This document shows, in pieces, positions 28,737-37,807 of a stretch of DNA of 64,000 bases; within the stretch, counting starts at the first letter, position 1; the number at the start of each line of letters is the position of its first letter. The stretch is taken from the NCBI RefSeq assembly GCF_900473935.1, contig NZ_UCNN01000019.1:248001-312000 (forward strand), read 5' to 3'. The stretch comes from Synechococcus sp. UW105. Lineage in GTDB: Bacteria; Cyanobacteriota; Cyanobacteriia; PCC-6307; Cyanobiaceae. The notes under the pieces were generated by a model. The model had not been told where the DNA came from and did not search any database. It saw only the letters and a list, made by a program, of their open reading frames with translations. Both the position numbers and the translations under genes were made by a program.

Positions 28737-30581
28737 TTGACTCCGGATCCGACCCTGCCAATTCAGACGTCCTGGCTGATCCCGCTCTATGGGTTCACAG
28801 GAATGCTGCTTGCTCTGCCATGGGCTGCCGGCTGGTTTCGCCGCGATGCCCATCGCCCCGCGGCCTATCTGAACCTGGTGCTGACGCTGCTCGCGTTCGT
28901 GCATGGCAGCCTTGTGCTTAGGGACGTGATGGCCTTTGGGCCTGCAACCCTTCACTTCCCATGGCTGACTGTTGCCGATCTGCAGCTTGATCTCAGTTTC
29001 AGCCTCTCGCTGACAAACGTTGTTGCTCTGGAGCTGATCACGGGGCTCAGCCTTGTCTCTCAGTTCTATTCCCTCGGCTATCTCGACAAAGAATGGGCTT
29101 TGGCCCGATTCTTCGCCTTGCTCGGGTTCTTTGAAGGGGCCATGTCCGGTGTTGTGCTGAGCGACACGCTTTTCCAGAGCTATTTCCTGTTGGAGATGCT
29201 CACCCTCTCTACCTATTTGCTGGTGGGCTTCTGGTATGCCCAGCCGTTGGTCATCACGGCCGCGCGTGATGCCTTCCTCACCAAGCGCGTTGGTGACGTG
29301 TTGCTGTTGATGGGAGTTGTTGCCCTCGCAGCTTTCGCTGGCGTTATGGGCTTCGACGATCTTTATGCCTGGGCAGCGACCGACAGCCTTTCCCCTTTGG
29401 CCACCACCCTGATCGGCCTTGGACTGATTGCCGGACCGATGGGCAAGTGTGCTCAGTTCCCCATGCACCTCTGGTTAGATGAGGCGATGGAGGGGCCCAA
29501 TCCAGCCTCGATTCTGCGTAACTCAGTGGTCGTGACCTGCGGCGCGATTGTGCTTCTCAAGGTGATGCCTCTGCTTCAGCATGCTCCGGTCACCCTTGTC
29601 GTCCTTCAGGTTGTCGGTGCAATCAGTGCCATCGGCGGCTCACTGGTGTCGATCGCCCAGGTGGATATCAAGCGGACACTCTCGTATTCCACCACCGCCT
29701 ATTTGGGCCTGGTGTTCATTGCGATTGCCCTGCAGGTGCCTGTGCTTGCCCTGCTCTTGCTGTTCTCCCATGCCGTCTCCAAGGCGTTGTTGTCGATGAG
29801 TGTGGGCGGTGTGATCGCCGCCACCAATTGCCAGGACATCACTGAATTGGGTGGGCTTGGAGGACGCATGCCCGCGACAACGAGTGCTTTCCTTGTCGGT
29901 TCTGCCGGCCTTGTCGGACTGCTCCCGCTTGGAGGCTTCCTCTGCTTGGCTCAGTCCGTAGAGCTCATCGGTGGCCGTTCGGCCGGTTTGGTGGTTGTTT
30001 TTCTGCTCACCAATGCACTCACCGCCCTTAATCTCACCCGGGTGTTTCGCCATCTCTTCCTCGGTCAACCGCTGTTGAAGACGCGAAGGGCAGTGGAGGT
30101 CAATTGGCAGATGGCCTTCCCGATGGTTGCCCTCTCGGTCATCGTGATCCTCACCCCTGTCCTTCTGATTCGCCTGGAATCGTTGGACGGCTTACTCGCT
30201 TTCCCGCTTTGGGCAGCAGCTCTTGTGGTGGGAAGCGGCGTGGTTGGGCTGGTCGCAGGCACGCTTGTGCCTCTCAGCAAAGCGTGGTCACGCTCGATCA
30301 ATCCTTGGTTGCGCTGGTTCCAGGATTTGCTCGCCTACGACTTTTATACAGAGCGCTTCTATCGGATCACCATTGTCAATGTGGTGGCCGGCTTCTCACA
30401 GCTAGCTTCCGCATTTGATCGGGTCGTGGTGGATGGTCTTCTCCATGGCATGGCCCGTTTCTCCTTGCAGAGTGCTGAGGGCCTCAAGTTGAGCATCAGC
30501 GGCCGCAGCCAAACCTATGTACTAACGGTTGTCGCCGCGATTCTTCTCTTCCTCACTTCGTTGAGCTGGCTCTTGCGCTGA
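28737..30581 (+). CDS. ndhF4: NDH-1 subunit NdhF4 (CO2-uptake complex)
   Basis: 614-residue antiporter-like membrane subunit with about 15 segments. With NdhD4 and CupB it forms the NDH-1MS' complex, which uses reduced ferredoxin to drive hydration of CO2 to bicarbonate. Family landmarks are 'QFYSLGYLDKEWALARFFALLGFFEGAM', 'GKCAQFPMHLWLDEAMEGPNPASILRNS' and 'IKRTLSYSTTAYLGLVF'. A TAG at 28686 and no ATG before the core leave the TTG at 28737 as the most likely start. It is directly upstream of ndhD4 (7-nt gap). Confidence 0.93.
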   Translation: MTPDPTLPIQTSWLIPLYGFTGMLLALPWAAGWFRRDAHRPAAYLNLVLTLLAFVHGSLVLRDVMAFGPATLHFPWLTVADLQLDLSFSLSLTNVVALELITGLSLVSQFYSLGYLDKEWALARFFALLGFFEGAMSGVVLSDTLFQSYFLLEMLTLSTYLLVGFWYAQPLVITAARDAFLTKRVGDVLLLMGVVALAAFAGVMGFDDLYAWAATDSLSPLATTLIGLGLIAGPMGKCAQFPMHLWLDEAMEGPNPASILRNSVVVTCGAIVLLKVMPLLQHAPVTLVVLQVVGAISAIGGSLVSIAQVDIKRTLSYSTTAYLGLVFIAIALQVPVLALLLLFSHAVSKALLSMSVGGVIAATNCQDITELGGLGGRMPATTSAFLVGSAGLVGLLPLGGFLCLAQSVELIGGRSAGLVVVFLLTNALTALNLTRVFRHLFLGQPLLKTRRAVEVNWQMAFPMVALSVIVILTPVLLIRLESLDGLLAFPLWAAALVVGSGVVGLVAGTLVPLSKAWSRSINPWLRWFQDLLAYDFYTERFYRITIVNVVAGFSQLASAFDRVVVDGLLHGMARFSLQSAEGLKLSISGRSQTYVLTVVAAILLFLTSLSWLLR

Positions 30582-30588
30582 TCGGCTG

Positions 30589-32097
30589 ATGATGTTGTTA
30601 ACCCTCCTCCTTCTGATTCCCTTTCTTGGGGCCCTGCTCATCACCCTTTTGCCGGGTGATCGAAGCTCTGATTTCTACCGTCGCGTCTGCGTCGTTGTTC
30701 TGTCTGTTCAGTGCCTCGCCAGTGTTGGTCTCTTGGTGCCCTTTGACGCTTCCGAGGCTGGTCTGCAGCTCGTAGAAACCTTTGCCTGGCTCCCCAGCAT
30801 CGGGCTGGATTACGCCCTTGCGGTCGATGGCCTTTCCATGCCGTTGGTGCTGATGAATGGCGTGCTCTGCCTGGTGTCGGCCCTTGCCTCTCGTCAGGTT
30901 GAGAATCGACCCCGTATTTACTTTGCTTTGCTGCTGGTGATCAGCGGTGCTGTGAATGGCGCTTTCCTAGCCCAGAACCTGCTGCTGTTTTTCATCTTCT
31001 ATGAACTGGAATTGATCCCTCTCTGGATGCTGATCGCGGTCTGGGGGGGTGCCAACCGTGCCTATGCATCTACAAAGTTTCTCATTGTCACTGCTGTCTC
31101 AGGGATGCTCATCCTTGGAGCATTCCTGGGAATGGCTCTGCTCACCGGCAGTGTTGATTTCGGTCTGAATCCGATCGTTCCTGGTGCCCTGCCGATGGTC
31201 ACTCAGTTGGTGCTGATGGGAGCCCTTCTGATCGGATTCGGCATCAAGATTCCGCTCTTCCCATTTCACACATGGCTTCCGGATGCCCACACCGAAGCGT
31301 CCACGCCTGTGTCTGTGCTCCTGGCAGGTGTGCTCCTCAAACTCGGAACCTATGGGTTGTTGCGCTTTTGCCTCGGTCTGTTCCCTGAGGCCTGGCATCT
31401 TGCGGCTCCCTGGCTTGCTGGCTGGGCGGCGGTTTCAGTGCTGTATGGATCCCTTGCCGCGATTGCCCAGACCGACATGAAGCGCATGGTGGCCTACAGC
31501 TCGGTTGGCCACATGGGCTATGTGCTGCTTGCAGCAGCAGCGGCGACGCCTCTGGGCCTGATTGGAGCCCTGTTTCAGATGGTCAGCCATGGGCTGATCT
31601 CGGCCATCCTTTTCCTTGTGGTTGGTGTGGTTTACGAACGCACTGGCACGCGCGATCTAACGGTGCTTCGCGGCTTGCTGAATCCGCAGAGAGGCCTGCC
31701 CTTGAGCGGCACCCTGATGATCATTGGGGTGATGGCCAGTGCCGGTATCCCCGGCATGGCGGGTTTCATCTCCGAATTTTTGATCTTCCGAGGCAGCCTT
31801 CAGCCGTTTCCCCTGGCCACCCTGCTGAGCATGGTGGGGTCAGGCCTCACAGCGGTGTATTTCCTGTTGCTGGTCAACCGTGCATTCTTTGGCCGGCTGG
31901 CGATCGCTTCAGGCGGCGATCCCAATCCGAAGGTGCTGCTTCCTGTCCCTCTGGGACAGCAAATGCCAGCCATTCTCTTGTCCTTGTCCGTGCTGGTGCT
32001 TGGTCTTGCTCCCCATTTGTTAGTCGGGTTGAGTGAAGCTGCCACGACAGGCCTGAGCCAGATCGCCGTTACTCAGTTTTCCGGAGGATTGTCCTGA
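30589..32097 (+). CDS. ndhD4: NDH-1 subunit NdhD4 (CO2-uptake complex)
   Basis: 502 residues, about 14 membrane segments; NuoM-like partner of NdhF4. Key segments are 'LLFFIFYELELIPLWMLIAVWGG' (with the conserved Glu), 'FGIKIPLFPFHTWLPDAHTEA' and 'AQTDMKRMVAYSSVGHMGYVLL'. Adjacent ATG codons at 30589 and 30592 are equivalent starts. Its stop overlaps the start of cupB (TGATGA), so the two are translationally coupled. Confidence 0.95.
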   Translation: MMLLTLLLLIPFLGALLITLLPGDRSSDFYRRVCVVVLSVQCLASVGLLVPFDASEAGLQLVETFAWLPSIGLDYALAVDGLSMPLVLMNGVLCLVSALASRQVENRPRIYFALLLVISGAVNGAFLAQNLLLFFIFYELELIPLWMLIAVWGGANRAYASTKFLIVTAVSGMLILGAFLGMALLTGSVDFGLNPIVPGALPMVTQLVLMGALLIGFGIKIPLFPFHTWLPDAHTEASTPVSVLLAGVLLKLGTYGLLRFCLGLFPEAWHLAAPWLAGWAAVSVLYGSLAAIAQTDMKRMVAYSSVGHMGYVLLAAAAATPLGLIGALFQMVSHGLISAILFLVVGVVYERTGTRDLTVLRGLLNPQRGLPLSGTLMIIGVMASAGIPGMAGFISEFLIFRGSLQPFPLATLLSMVGSGLTAVYFLLLVNRAFFGRLAIASGGDPNPKVLLPVPLGQQMPAILLSLSVLVLGLAPHLLVGLSEAATTGLSQIAVTQFSGGLS

Positions 32098-33227
32098 TGA
32101 CTGCCACCCAGACACAGACAGCCTTGATCCCTGATCTCGATGTGCTGATCTCCCGTTTGTTGGCGGATCAGCCTCTACTGGCGGATACGCCAGACCACCT
32201 ACTTCAGGTGGTGAATGTGCTTGAGAGTTACGGCATCGTGCTTGATGCTTACAGCAAGAACCTTGTGTATCAGGGGGAAACACAGTTGCTGAATCCTTTC
32301 CCCGTTATGCGCTTCTTCCATGAGGGTTTTTCTCTGGAACGCTTGTGGAAGCATTTGGTCGGTGATCGCATCAATTTTGAATATGCTGAGTACTGCCAAA
32401 AGGCGATGTTTTGGCATGCCACCGGTGGTATGGATGCCTACTTCGATAGCGCCCCATTTCTTGAGGCCTGTGATCGCATCATTCGATTGCGCTGCCGTCG
32501 TGATCCATTGATGGCTGTCGTCAACAGGTTGTTTCCTGCTTTCGCGCCCGAGTCGATCCGATCGCTCACCACGATTTACGCCCTTGGATTGTTTTGGCGT
32601 GTGATGAGTGATCTGTTCATTGATTTGGCCCATCGCTACCGCATTGGTGACGTGGCCTGTGTCAATGACGTGGTGCATCACATCCGCGATGGTTTGGTGG
32701 CAGCTGCGGCCAATCCGATCACCTATCAGGTCAGCGAGGGAGGAGAACAAATCTGGCTGCTTCCGCCGGAGGCCGGTCTGACCTTCCTCGGTGATGTTGC
32801 TGTTCCTTATGTGGAAGCGGTGTTCTTTCGGGGGATGCCGTTCCTAGGCACCGTGTCTTACAACGCTCAGGCTCAGCAGATTTCTCCTGATCTGGGCAGT
32901 TTCCGCTATGGAGCGCTTTACGCCGATCCGATTCCCAGCATGGGTGCAGGGATCCCACCAAGCCTCTGCATGCAGGATATGTTCCGCAATCTGCCCGAGG
33001 AACTGGATCATTGGTACGACAGCCATGGCCGTGGCCAGGTTGATGCCCATGTTCAGATCTGCGTGAGCTTTCAGAAGTCGATGTTCTGTGTCACCAACGG
33101 TGCTATCGCGGGAACCATGCCCCATCCGCTCGATAGCCATGATCAGGAGGCCCAACAGGCCAATCGTGATCACGCCAGAGCTTGGGCGGAGCGACTGATG
33201 GGCTGCCGTCGTGAAGCGTTGATCTAG
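32097..33227 (+). CDS. cupB: CO2 hydration protein CupB/ChpX
   Basis: 376 residues. CupA/CupB proteins are carbonic-anhydrase-like subunits on the NDH-1MS complexes that make CO2 hydration effectively one-way. The sequence has the family pattern: 'LLNPFPVMRFFHEGFSLERLWKHLVGDRINFEYAEYCQKAMFWHATGGMDAYFDS' at the start and 'SFQKSMFCVTNGAIAGTMPHPLD' at the end, with several conserved His and Cys that may bind zinc. The constitutive CupB form is inferred from its pairing with NdhD4/F4. Confidence 0.93.
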   Translation: MTATQTQTALIPDLDVLISRLLADQPLLADTPDHLLQVVNVLESYGIVLDAYSKNLVYQGETQLLNPFPVMRFFHEGFSLERLWKHLVGDRINFEYAEYCQKAMFWHATGGMDAYFDSAPFLEACDRIIRLRCRRDPLMAVVNRLFPAFAPESIRSLTTIYALGLFWRVMSDLFIDLAHRYRIGDVACVNDVVHHIRDGLVAAAANPITYQVSEGGEQIWLLPPEAGLTFLGDVAVPYVEAVFFRGMPFLGTVSYNAQAQQISPDLGSFRYGALYADPIPSMGAGIPPSLCMQDMFRNLPEELDHWYDSHGRGQVDAHVQICVSFQKSMFCVTNGAIAGTMPHPLDSHDQEAQQANRDHARAWAERLMGCRREALI

Positions 33228-33255
33228 GTTCACCACAGTTCGCGTTGGGGTCTCG

Positions 33256-33510
33256 GTGAAGCACGCATGGGAGGAACGCAATCGTCCAATTCGGCTTGAG
33301 CGTCGGCTCGAGTTCGAGACCTATAGCGCCACTCGCGATTTCCTTGACCGGTTGGGCAGCCTCAGTGAAGACAAACAGCGCTTCCCTGATATCAGCTTTG
33401 GTAGGACTTACGTGAATATCACCCTGCGTCCCCTCGATGAGAGTGAAGGCGCTTGCCTTCAGGCTGACGACCACGCCTTCGCGGCGGGTGTGGATGAACT
33501 CCTCGATTGA
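33256..33510 (+). CDS. acRAF-like Rubisco assembly factor (pterin carbinolamine dehydratase fold)
   Basis: 84 residues from a GTG. The pattern '[45 protein letters not shown]' is that of pterin-4a-carbinolamine dehydratase, but the usual catalytic His-His-Pro is replaced by 'RFPDISFG', so enzymatic activity is doubtful. PCD-like proteins next to alpha-carboxysome genes are known Rubisco assembly factors (acRAF), which fits this place between cupB and cbbX. Its last 17 nt overlap cbbX in another frame. Confidence 0.85.
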   Translation: MKHAWEERNRPIRLERRLEFETYSATRDFLDRLGSLSEDKQRFPDISFGRTYVNITLRPLDESEGACLQADDHAFAAGVDELLD

Positions 33511-34408
33511 TCTGGCCGCTCGCTACGCCGAGTCGGGCGTGGCTGAAGTGCTTGAGCAGCTTGATCAGGATTTGGTGGGTCTGCTTCCAGTCAAAACTCG
33601 GATTCGTGAGATCGCGGCATTGCTTCTGGTGGAACAAGCGCGTCAGGCTCTGGATCTGCCTTGTGGTGCGCCGGGATTGCACATGTCGTTCACAGGTAGG
33701 CCTGGAACTGGGAAGACCACTGTTGCGGTCAGAATTTCTCAGATCCTCCATCGTCTCGGTTACCTACGCAAAGGCCATGTAGTGACGGTGACTCGTGATG
33801 ATCTGGTTGGGCAATATGTGGGGCATACTGCGCCTAAAACCCGGGAAATGATCAAGCGTGCACAAGGTGGTGTGCTGTTCATTGATGAGGCTTACTACCT
33901 GTATAAGTCAGGAAACGAAAGGGATTATGGCGCGGAGGCGATTGAAATTCTTCTCCAGGATATGGAACGTCAGAGGAGTGATTTTGTGGTCATCTTTGCG
34001 GGCTATAAGGATGAGATGGATGCTTTCTATCAGTCCAATCCTGGCCTAAAGTCTCGCGTTGCTCATCATGTGGACTTCCCTGATTACAGTGATCAAGAGC
34101 TGATGGAGATTGCTCAGATGTTGTTAGAGAAGCAGGCTTATCGTTTTGACTCTCAGGCAAAAGTGGTTTTTGCTGACTACATTTTTAGGCGACGTCAGTT
34201 GCCATTTTTTGCCAATGCTCGTTCTATTCGTAATGCGATTGATCGCATGCGCCTTCGTCAGGCCAATCGCTTGTTCTCACGGATGGGTGAATGCCTCAGC
34301 CGCGATGATCTGATCACAATCACGGCAGCTGACATCCTCAGCAGTCGTGTGTTTCAAGGTGAAGTGGAGGGGCAAGACCCGGCTCGCCCTCTCACCCCAC
34401 TGCCATGA
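33494..34408 (+). CDS. cbbX: Rubisco activase CbbX (AAA+)
   Basis: 304 residues from the ATG at 33494, inside the end of the acRAF gene. An AAA+ ATPase that remodels inhibited Rubisco. Walker A 'GRPGTGKTT', Walker B '[12 protein letters not shown]', and '[22 protein letters not shown]' are all present. CbbX was defined with red-type Rubisco; here it accompanies form IA, as in other alpha-carboxysome organisms. Its base composition is lower in GC (roughly 45-50% by eye) than the flanking genes (about 57-60%). An upstream reading to 33437 would lie almost entirely in the acRAF gene and is not favoured. Confidence 0.93.
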   Translation: MNSSIDLAARYAESGVAEVLEQLDQDLVGLLPVKTRIREIAALLLVEQARQALDLPCGAPGLHMSFTGRPGTGKTTVAVRISQILHRLGYLRKGHVVTVTRDDLVGQYVGHTAPKTREMIKRAQGGVLFIDEAYYLYKSGNERDYGAEAIEILLQDMERQRSDFVVIFAGYKDEMDAFYQSNPGLKSRVAHHVDFPDYSDQELMEIAQMLLEKQAYRFDSQAKVVFADYIFRRRQLPFFANARSIRNAIDRMRLRQANRLFSRMGECLSRDDLITITAADILSSRVFQGEVEGQDPARPLTPLP

Positions 34409-34412
34409 GGGA

Positions 34413-34637
34413 TCAATCCTTTGGCGATTCAAGGTCGCGACGGATTAGGGCCAGGAGATACGAGGGGGCTTTGTAGCGACCGGGCAAGCAGCGGTTGAGG
34501 GTTTCCAGGTGACCCCAGCAGACCGTTTTCTTGATGTCTTCGATGCTTCGCCCCTCTTTCAGCAGGCGTCTGAGGGCCTTGCAGTAGAGGGGATATCCCG
34601 CTTCGAGTTCACCAATGGTGAGTTTGGCCTGGGCCAT
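34413..34637 (-). CDS. Small conserved protein (DUF3136-like)
   Basis: 74 residues from 'MAQAKLTIGELEAGYPLYCKAL'; an 11-residue longer start at 34670 is possible. Compact and helical, with two Cys ('CWGHLETLNRCLPGRYKAP'). The pattern 'GYPLYCKALRRLLKEGRSIEDIKKTVCWGHL' fits a small cyanobacteria-restricted family that I recall as DUF3136. No function is known. It converges on cbbX with a 4-nt gap. Confidence 0.6.
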   Translation of the reverse strand: MAQAKLTIGELEAGYPLYCKALRRLLKEGRSIEDIKKTVCWGHLETLNRCLPGRYKAPSYLLALIRRDLESPKD

Positions 34638-34700
34638 GGAGTCTCGCAGCGCATTACTCAACCTATGCAATCGCTGGTCGACCCCGATGTTTTTCTGGGT

Positions 34701-35099
34701 TTAGCCCAGATAAGCGACACAGTCGATTTCCACTTTCGCCCCCTTGGGAAGGGCCGCAACCTGCACGCAGGCTCGCGCTGGACTCACGCCCGTGCCAAAC
34801 ACCTCGGCATAGAGAGCATTGACGCGTTGGAAATCGTTCAGATCGGCCAAGAACACCGTGGTGCGGACGACCCGTGAGGCATCGGTCCCAGCTGCTTCGA
34901 GAACGGCGGTGAGATTTTTGAGCACCTGGCGTGTCTCAGCCTCCACATCGCCATCACCCACCATGGAGCCGTTGGCGGGATCGAGGGGGATCTGACCCGA
35001 GCAGTACAGCCAGTCGCCCGCCTTCACGGCTTGGTTGTAGGGGCCGACGGGGGCGGGAGCTGCAGCGGTGGTGATCGCCTGAGTCGGGGAGGGCGACAT
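34701..35099 (-). CDS. ridA: RidA family enamine/imine deaminase
   Basis: 132 residues from the ATG ending at 35099. RidA proteins hydrolyse reactive 2-aminoacrylate-type enamines released by PLP enzymes. Landmarks are 'APVGPYNQAVKAGDWLYCSGQIPLDP', the conserved Arg in 'SPARACVQVAALPKGAKVEIDCVAYL', and the terminal Glu. A longer reading to 35129 would overlap the divergent ABC gene. Confidence 0.94.
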   Translation of the reverse strand: MSPSPTQAITTAAAPAPVGPYNQAVKAGDWLYCSGQIPLDPANGSMVGDGDVEAETRQVLKNLTAVLEAAGTDASRVVRTTVFLADLNDFQRVNALYAEVFGTGVSPARACVQVAALPKGAKVEIDCVAYLG

Positions 35100-35169
35100 G
35101 GTTGGGACGCACAATGGGGATTGCATCATCGCCCTCGGTGTTCATGCTGGGGGCCCATTCGCTTTGACG

Positions 35170-36342
35170 GTGTCCAGAGACAGTTCGAAGGGAGGACGTT
35201 CCCTGGTGGAGCCCAAGGCTGAGGCCGCACCGGTGGAGGTGCGAGGGCTTTGGCATCGCTATCGATCTGCCCATAACGACTGGACGCTGCAGGGTATCGA
35301 TCTGGAACTGGAGCCTGGTGAGCTCGTGGGATTGCTGGGACCTTCCGGTTGCGGCAAAACCACCTTGCTGCGGCTGATTGCCGGTTTTGAGGTGCCCTCG
35401 CTTGGAGAGGTGCGCATGCATGGCCAGCCCGTGGCTACGGCTCAGCGCTGGATTCCGCCGGAGCGTCGTGGTGTGGGAATGGTGTTTCAGGATTACGCCC
35501 TCTTCCCCCACCTCACTGCCTGGGACAACACCTGCTTTGGGCTGCGGCGCGGACAGGACACCAGCCGCGCGGCCTGGTTGCTTGAGTTGCTGGGCTTAGA
35601 GCGGCTCACCCGTCGCTACCCCCATGAACTTTCGGGTGGTCAACGCCAGCGACTGGCTCTGGCCAGGGCTCTGGCCCCAGCCCCCGCGGTGGTGTTGTTG
35701 GATGAACCTTTCTCCAACCTCGATGTGGAGGTTCGGCTCCGTTTGCGCAGCGAATTGCCTGCTGTCCTCAGTCGCTGTGGCACCTCTGGAGTGCTGGTCA
35801 CCCATGATCCCGGCGAAGCCCTAGCGATCTGTGATCGGGTGGCCGTGATGCAGGACGGGATCCTGCATCAATGCGCGACGCCGCGCACCCTGGTGGAATC
35901 GCCAGCCTCTTCCTTTGTGGGTCGCTTCGTCCTCCAGGGAAATCTTCTCCCTGTGGAGCGGCAGGCCTCAGGCCGCTGGCACTGTCTGCTGGGACCGTTG
36001 CAGGCTGTTCAGTCCGGGGCGCCTGAGCAGGTTCGCTGCGCAGAGCCTGACTCGACATTGGAGGGGCATTCGACGGGACCTGGACGTGAAGATCCTGTGT
36101 TGCTAGTTGATCCAGCCGCGATTGATCTCCGCCTCGATCCAGATGGTGATGCCTGCGTGATGGGTCGGGAGTTCCTCGGCCGGGAATGGCTGTATCGCGT
36201 TGAAGCCGGCGGTCAGCAGCTCAGGCTCCTGCTTCCTCTTCAGCATGACTATCGCCGAGGCACACGCTGCCGACTTTCGCTGCGGCCGGATGAAACCGTT
36301 CTGCTTTATCCCGAGCGAACAGCTCTGGTGGGAGCCCCTTAA
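35170..36342 (+). CDS. ABC transporter ATP-binding protein, iron/polyamine type
   Basis: About 390 residues if translation begins at the GTG at 35170; an ATG at 35098 would overlap the first bases of ridA, and a GTG at 35203 is also possible. Walker A 'GPSGCGKTT', signature '[10 protein letters not shown]', Walker B '[12 protein letters not shown]' and H-loop 'VTHDPGE' are complete, followed by a C-terminal TOBE-like domain. The length and the C-terminal region match FutC/FbpC ferric-iron importers and related polyamine ATPases. No permease or binding protein is encoded next to it, so the substrate is inferred only from family resemblance. Confidence 0.82.
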   Translation: MSRDSSKGGRSLVEPKAEAAPVEVRGLWHRYRSAHNDWTLQGIDLELEPGELVGLLGPSGCGKTTLLRLIAGFEVPSLGEVRMHGQPVATAQRWIPPERRGVGMVFQDYALFPHLTAWDNTCFGLRRGQDTSRAAWLLELLGLERLTRRYPHELSGGQRQRLALARALAPAPAVVLLDEPFSNLDVEVRLRLRSELPAVLSRCGTSGVLVTHDPGEALAICDRVAVMQDGILHQCATPRTLVESPASSFVGRFVLQGNLLPVERQASGRWHCLLGPLQAVQSGAPEQVRCAEPDSTLEGHSTGPGREDPVLLVDPAAIDLRLDPDGDACVMGREFLGREWLYRVEAGGQQLRLLLPLQHDYRRGTRCRLSLRPDETVLLYPERTALVGAP

Positions 36343-37124
36343 CCGCGCCAGTGATCCTTGTGGCTGCGCAGCGTTGCGAGTTCGTCGGGGTCTGACGCCT
36401 GCAGAAACAGATTGGTGTCCCACTCGATCGCCAGGGTGCTCGGCAAGCTGCTATCGCCTCGGCGGCGCAAGGTCTGAACCTGTTCCAGGCGGGATCGGAT
36501 TCGCAAATCTTGCGGACGTTGCTGCGCTGCCCAGCGCAGATTCGCCTCGGTGTATTCATGGGCGCAATGCACGCTTGTGGTGTCAGCCAGGAGACCGAGC
36601 CGTTGCAGAGCCTGGTGCATGTCTCTGGCGCTTCCTTCAAACAACCGTCCGCAGCCTGCGCTGAACAACGTGTCGCCACAGAACAGGGCCGGATCATCTC
36701 CCGGCTTCCCGCCCGCTGGTAGCAGAAAGGCGATGTGCGCACAGGTGTGCGCCGGCACGTCGATGACCTCAATCTGCTGATTCAGCAGGCTGAGCCGGTC
36801 CCCACCCTGCACAGAGATTGTTTGGAAAGGAATTCTTTCCCGGTCCGCGGCTGAAGCGATGACCTCGGCGTCCGGCCAGTGCCTGAGCAGTTGTGGTGTG
36901 CCCCCAATGTGATCAGCGTGGTGGTGGGTTTGTAACACCGCAGCCAGCTGCAGTCCACGGGCTTCAATCCAGCTGATGACAGGCTCTGCTACGGCAGGAT
37001 CCACCACGACGGCGCACTGGCCCCACACCCAAATCCAGATGATGTTGTCGTTAAGAACCGGCAGTTGATGAATGCCGTCATTCAACGGAATCGGGTTGGT
37101 AGGCACCGTTGAGGAAGGGGGCAT
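36339..37124 (-). CDS. gloB: Hydroxyacylglutathione hydrolase (glyoxalase II)
   Basis: 261 residues. A metallo-beta-lactamase-fold enzyme that hydrolyses S-D-lactoylglutathione in methylglyoxal detoxification. The metal motif '[10 protein letters not shown]' is at about 66-75, and '[13 protein letters not shown]' and '[11 protein letters not shown]' supply further ligands. Its 3' end overlaps the ABC gene by 4 nt; the start is divergent from hisG, 29 nt apart. Confidence 0.94.
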   Translation of the reverse strand: MPPSSTVPTNPIPLNDGIHQLPVLNDNIIWIWVWGQCAVVVDPAVAEPVISWIEARGLQLAAVLQTHHHADHIGGTPQLLRHWPDAEVIASAADRERIPFQTISVQGGDRLSLLNQQIEVIDVPAHTCAHIAFLLPAGGKPGDDPALFCGDTLFSAGCGRLFEGSARDMHQALQRLGLLADTTSVHCAHEYTEANLRWAAQQRPQDLRIRSRLEQVQTLRRRGDSSLPSTLAIEWDTNLFLQASDPDELATLRSHKDHWRG

Positions 37125-37153
37125 CGTTAAAGTCCAAGTCGACGCATCAGTCC

Positions 37154-37807
37154 ATGATCACCGTCGCTCTGGCCAAGGGGGCGCTCTTGAAGGAATCGGT
37201 GGCGAGGTTCTCTGCAGCCGGCCTCGACTTCTCAGCCGTACTGGACCCCGACAACCGTCAGCTGATGGTTCCTTCCCAATGCGGGCGAGCCAGGGCCTTG
37301 CTCGTCCGCAACGGCGACGTTCCTGTCTACGTGGCTTATGGACAGGCCCAGCTGGGAGTGGTCGGCTACGACGTGTTGCGCGAGCACCAGATGCCTGTTG
37401 CTCAATTGGTGGACCTCAATTTCGGCGGCTGTCGCATGGCCGTAGCTGTCAAGGAGAGCAGTGGTTACGAGCGCGCTGCTGATCTCCCTCCCCATTGCCG
37501 GGTGGCCAGCAAATTCACCCGCTGTGCCCGTGCTTATTTCGACGCTCTGGAGCTCCCAGTTGAGCTTGTCCATCTCACAGGCTCAGTCGAGCTGGGGCCG
37601 ATCACCGGGATCGCTGAGGCGATTGTTGACCTCGTGGCTACTGGGCGAACACTCAAAGACAACGGCTTGGTTGCGATCGAAGACCTGTTTCAAACCACGG
37701 CCCGATTGGTGGGCCACCCCCTTTCGCTGCGGCTGGATCGGGGTGAGCTTCGGGAGATTATCGATGCGATGCGGGATGCCACCCCGACTCCGGTTGTGAC
37801 GGCTTAA
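37154..37807 (+). CDS. hisG: ATP phosphoribosyltransferase, short form
   Basis: 217 residues from '[16 protein letters not shown]'. First enzyme of histidine synthesis. The short form lacks the C-terminal regulatory domain and needs HisZ as partner; no hisZ is visible in the window. '[13 protein letters not shown]' and '[30 protein letters not shown]' are the PRPP-binding and dimer motifs. The stop overlaps the start of the following ABC exporter (TTAATGG), suggesting coupling. Confidence 0.95.
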   Translation: MITVALAKGALLKESVARFSAAGLDFSAVLDPDNRQLMVPSQCGRARALLVRNGDVPVYVAYGQAQLGVVGYDVLREHQMPVAQLVDLNFGGCRMAVAVKESSGYERAADLPPHCRVASKFTRCARAYFDALELPVELVHLTGSVELGPITGIAEAIVDLVATGRTLKDNGLVAIEDLFQTTARLVGHPLSLRLDRGELREIIDAMRDATPTPVVTA

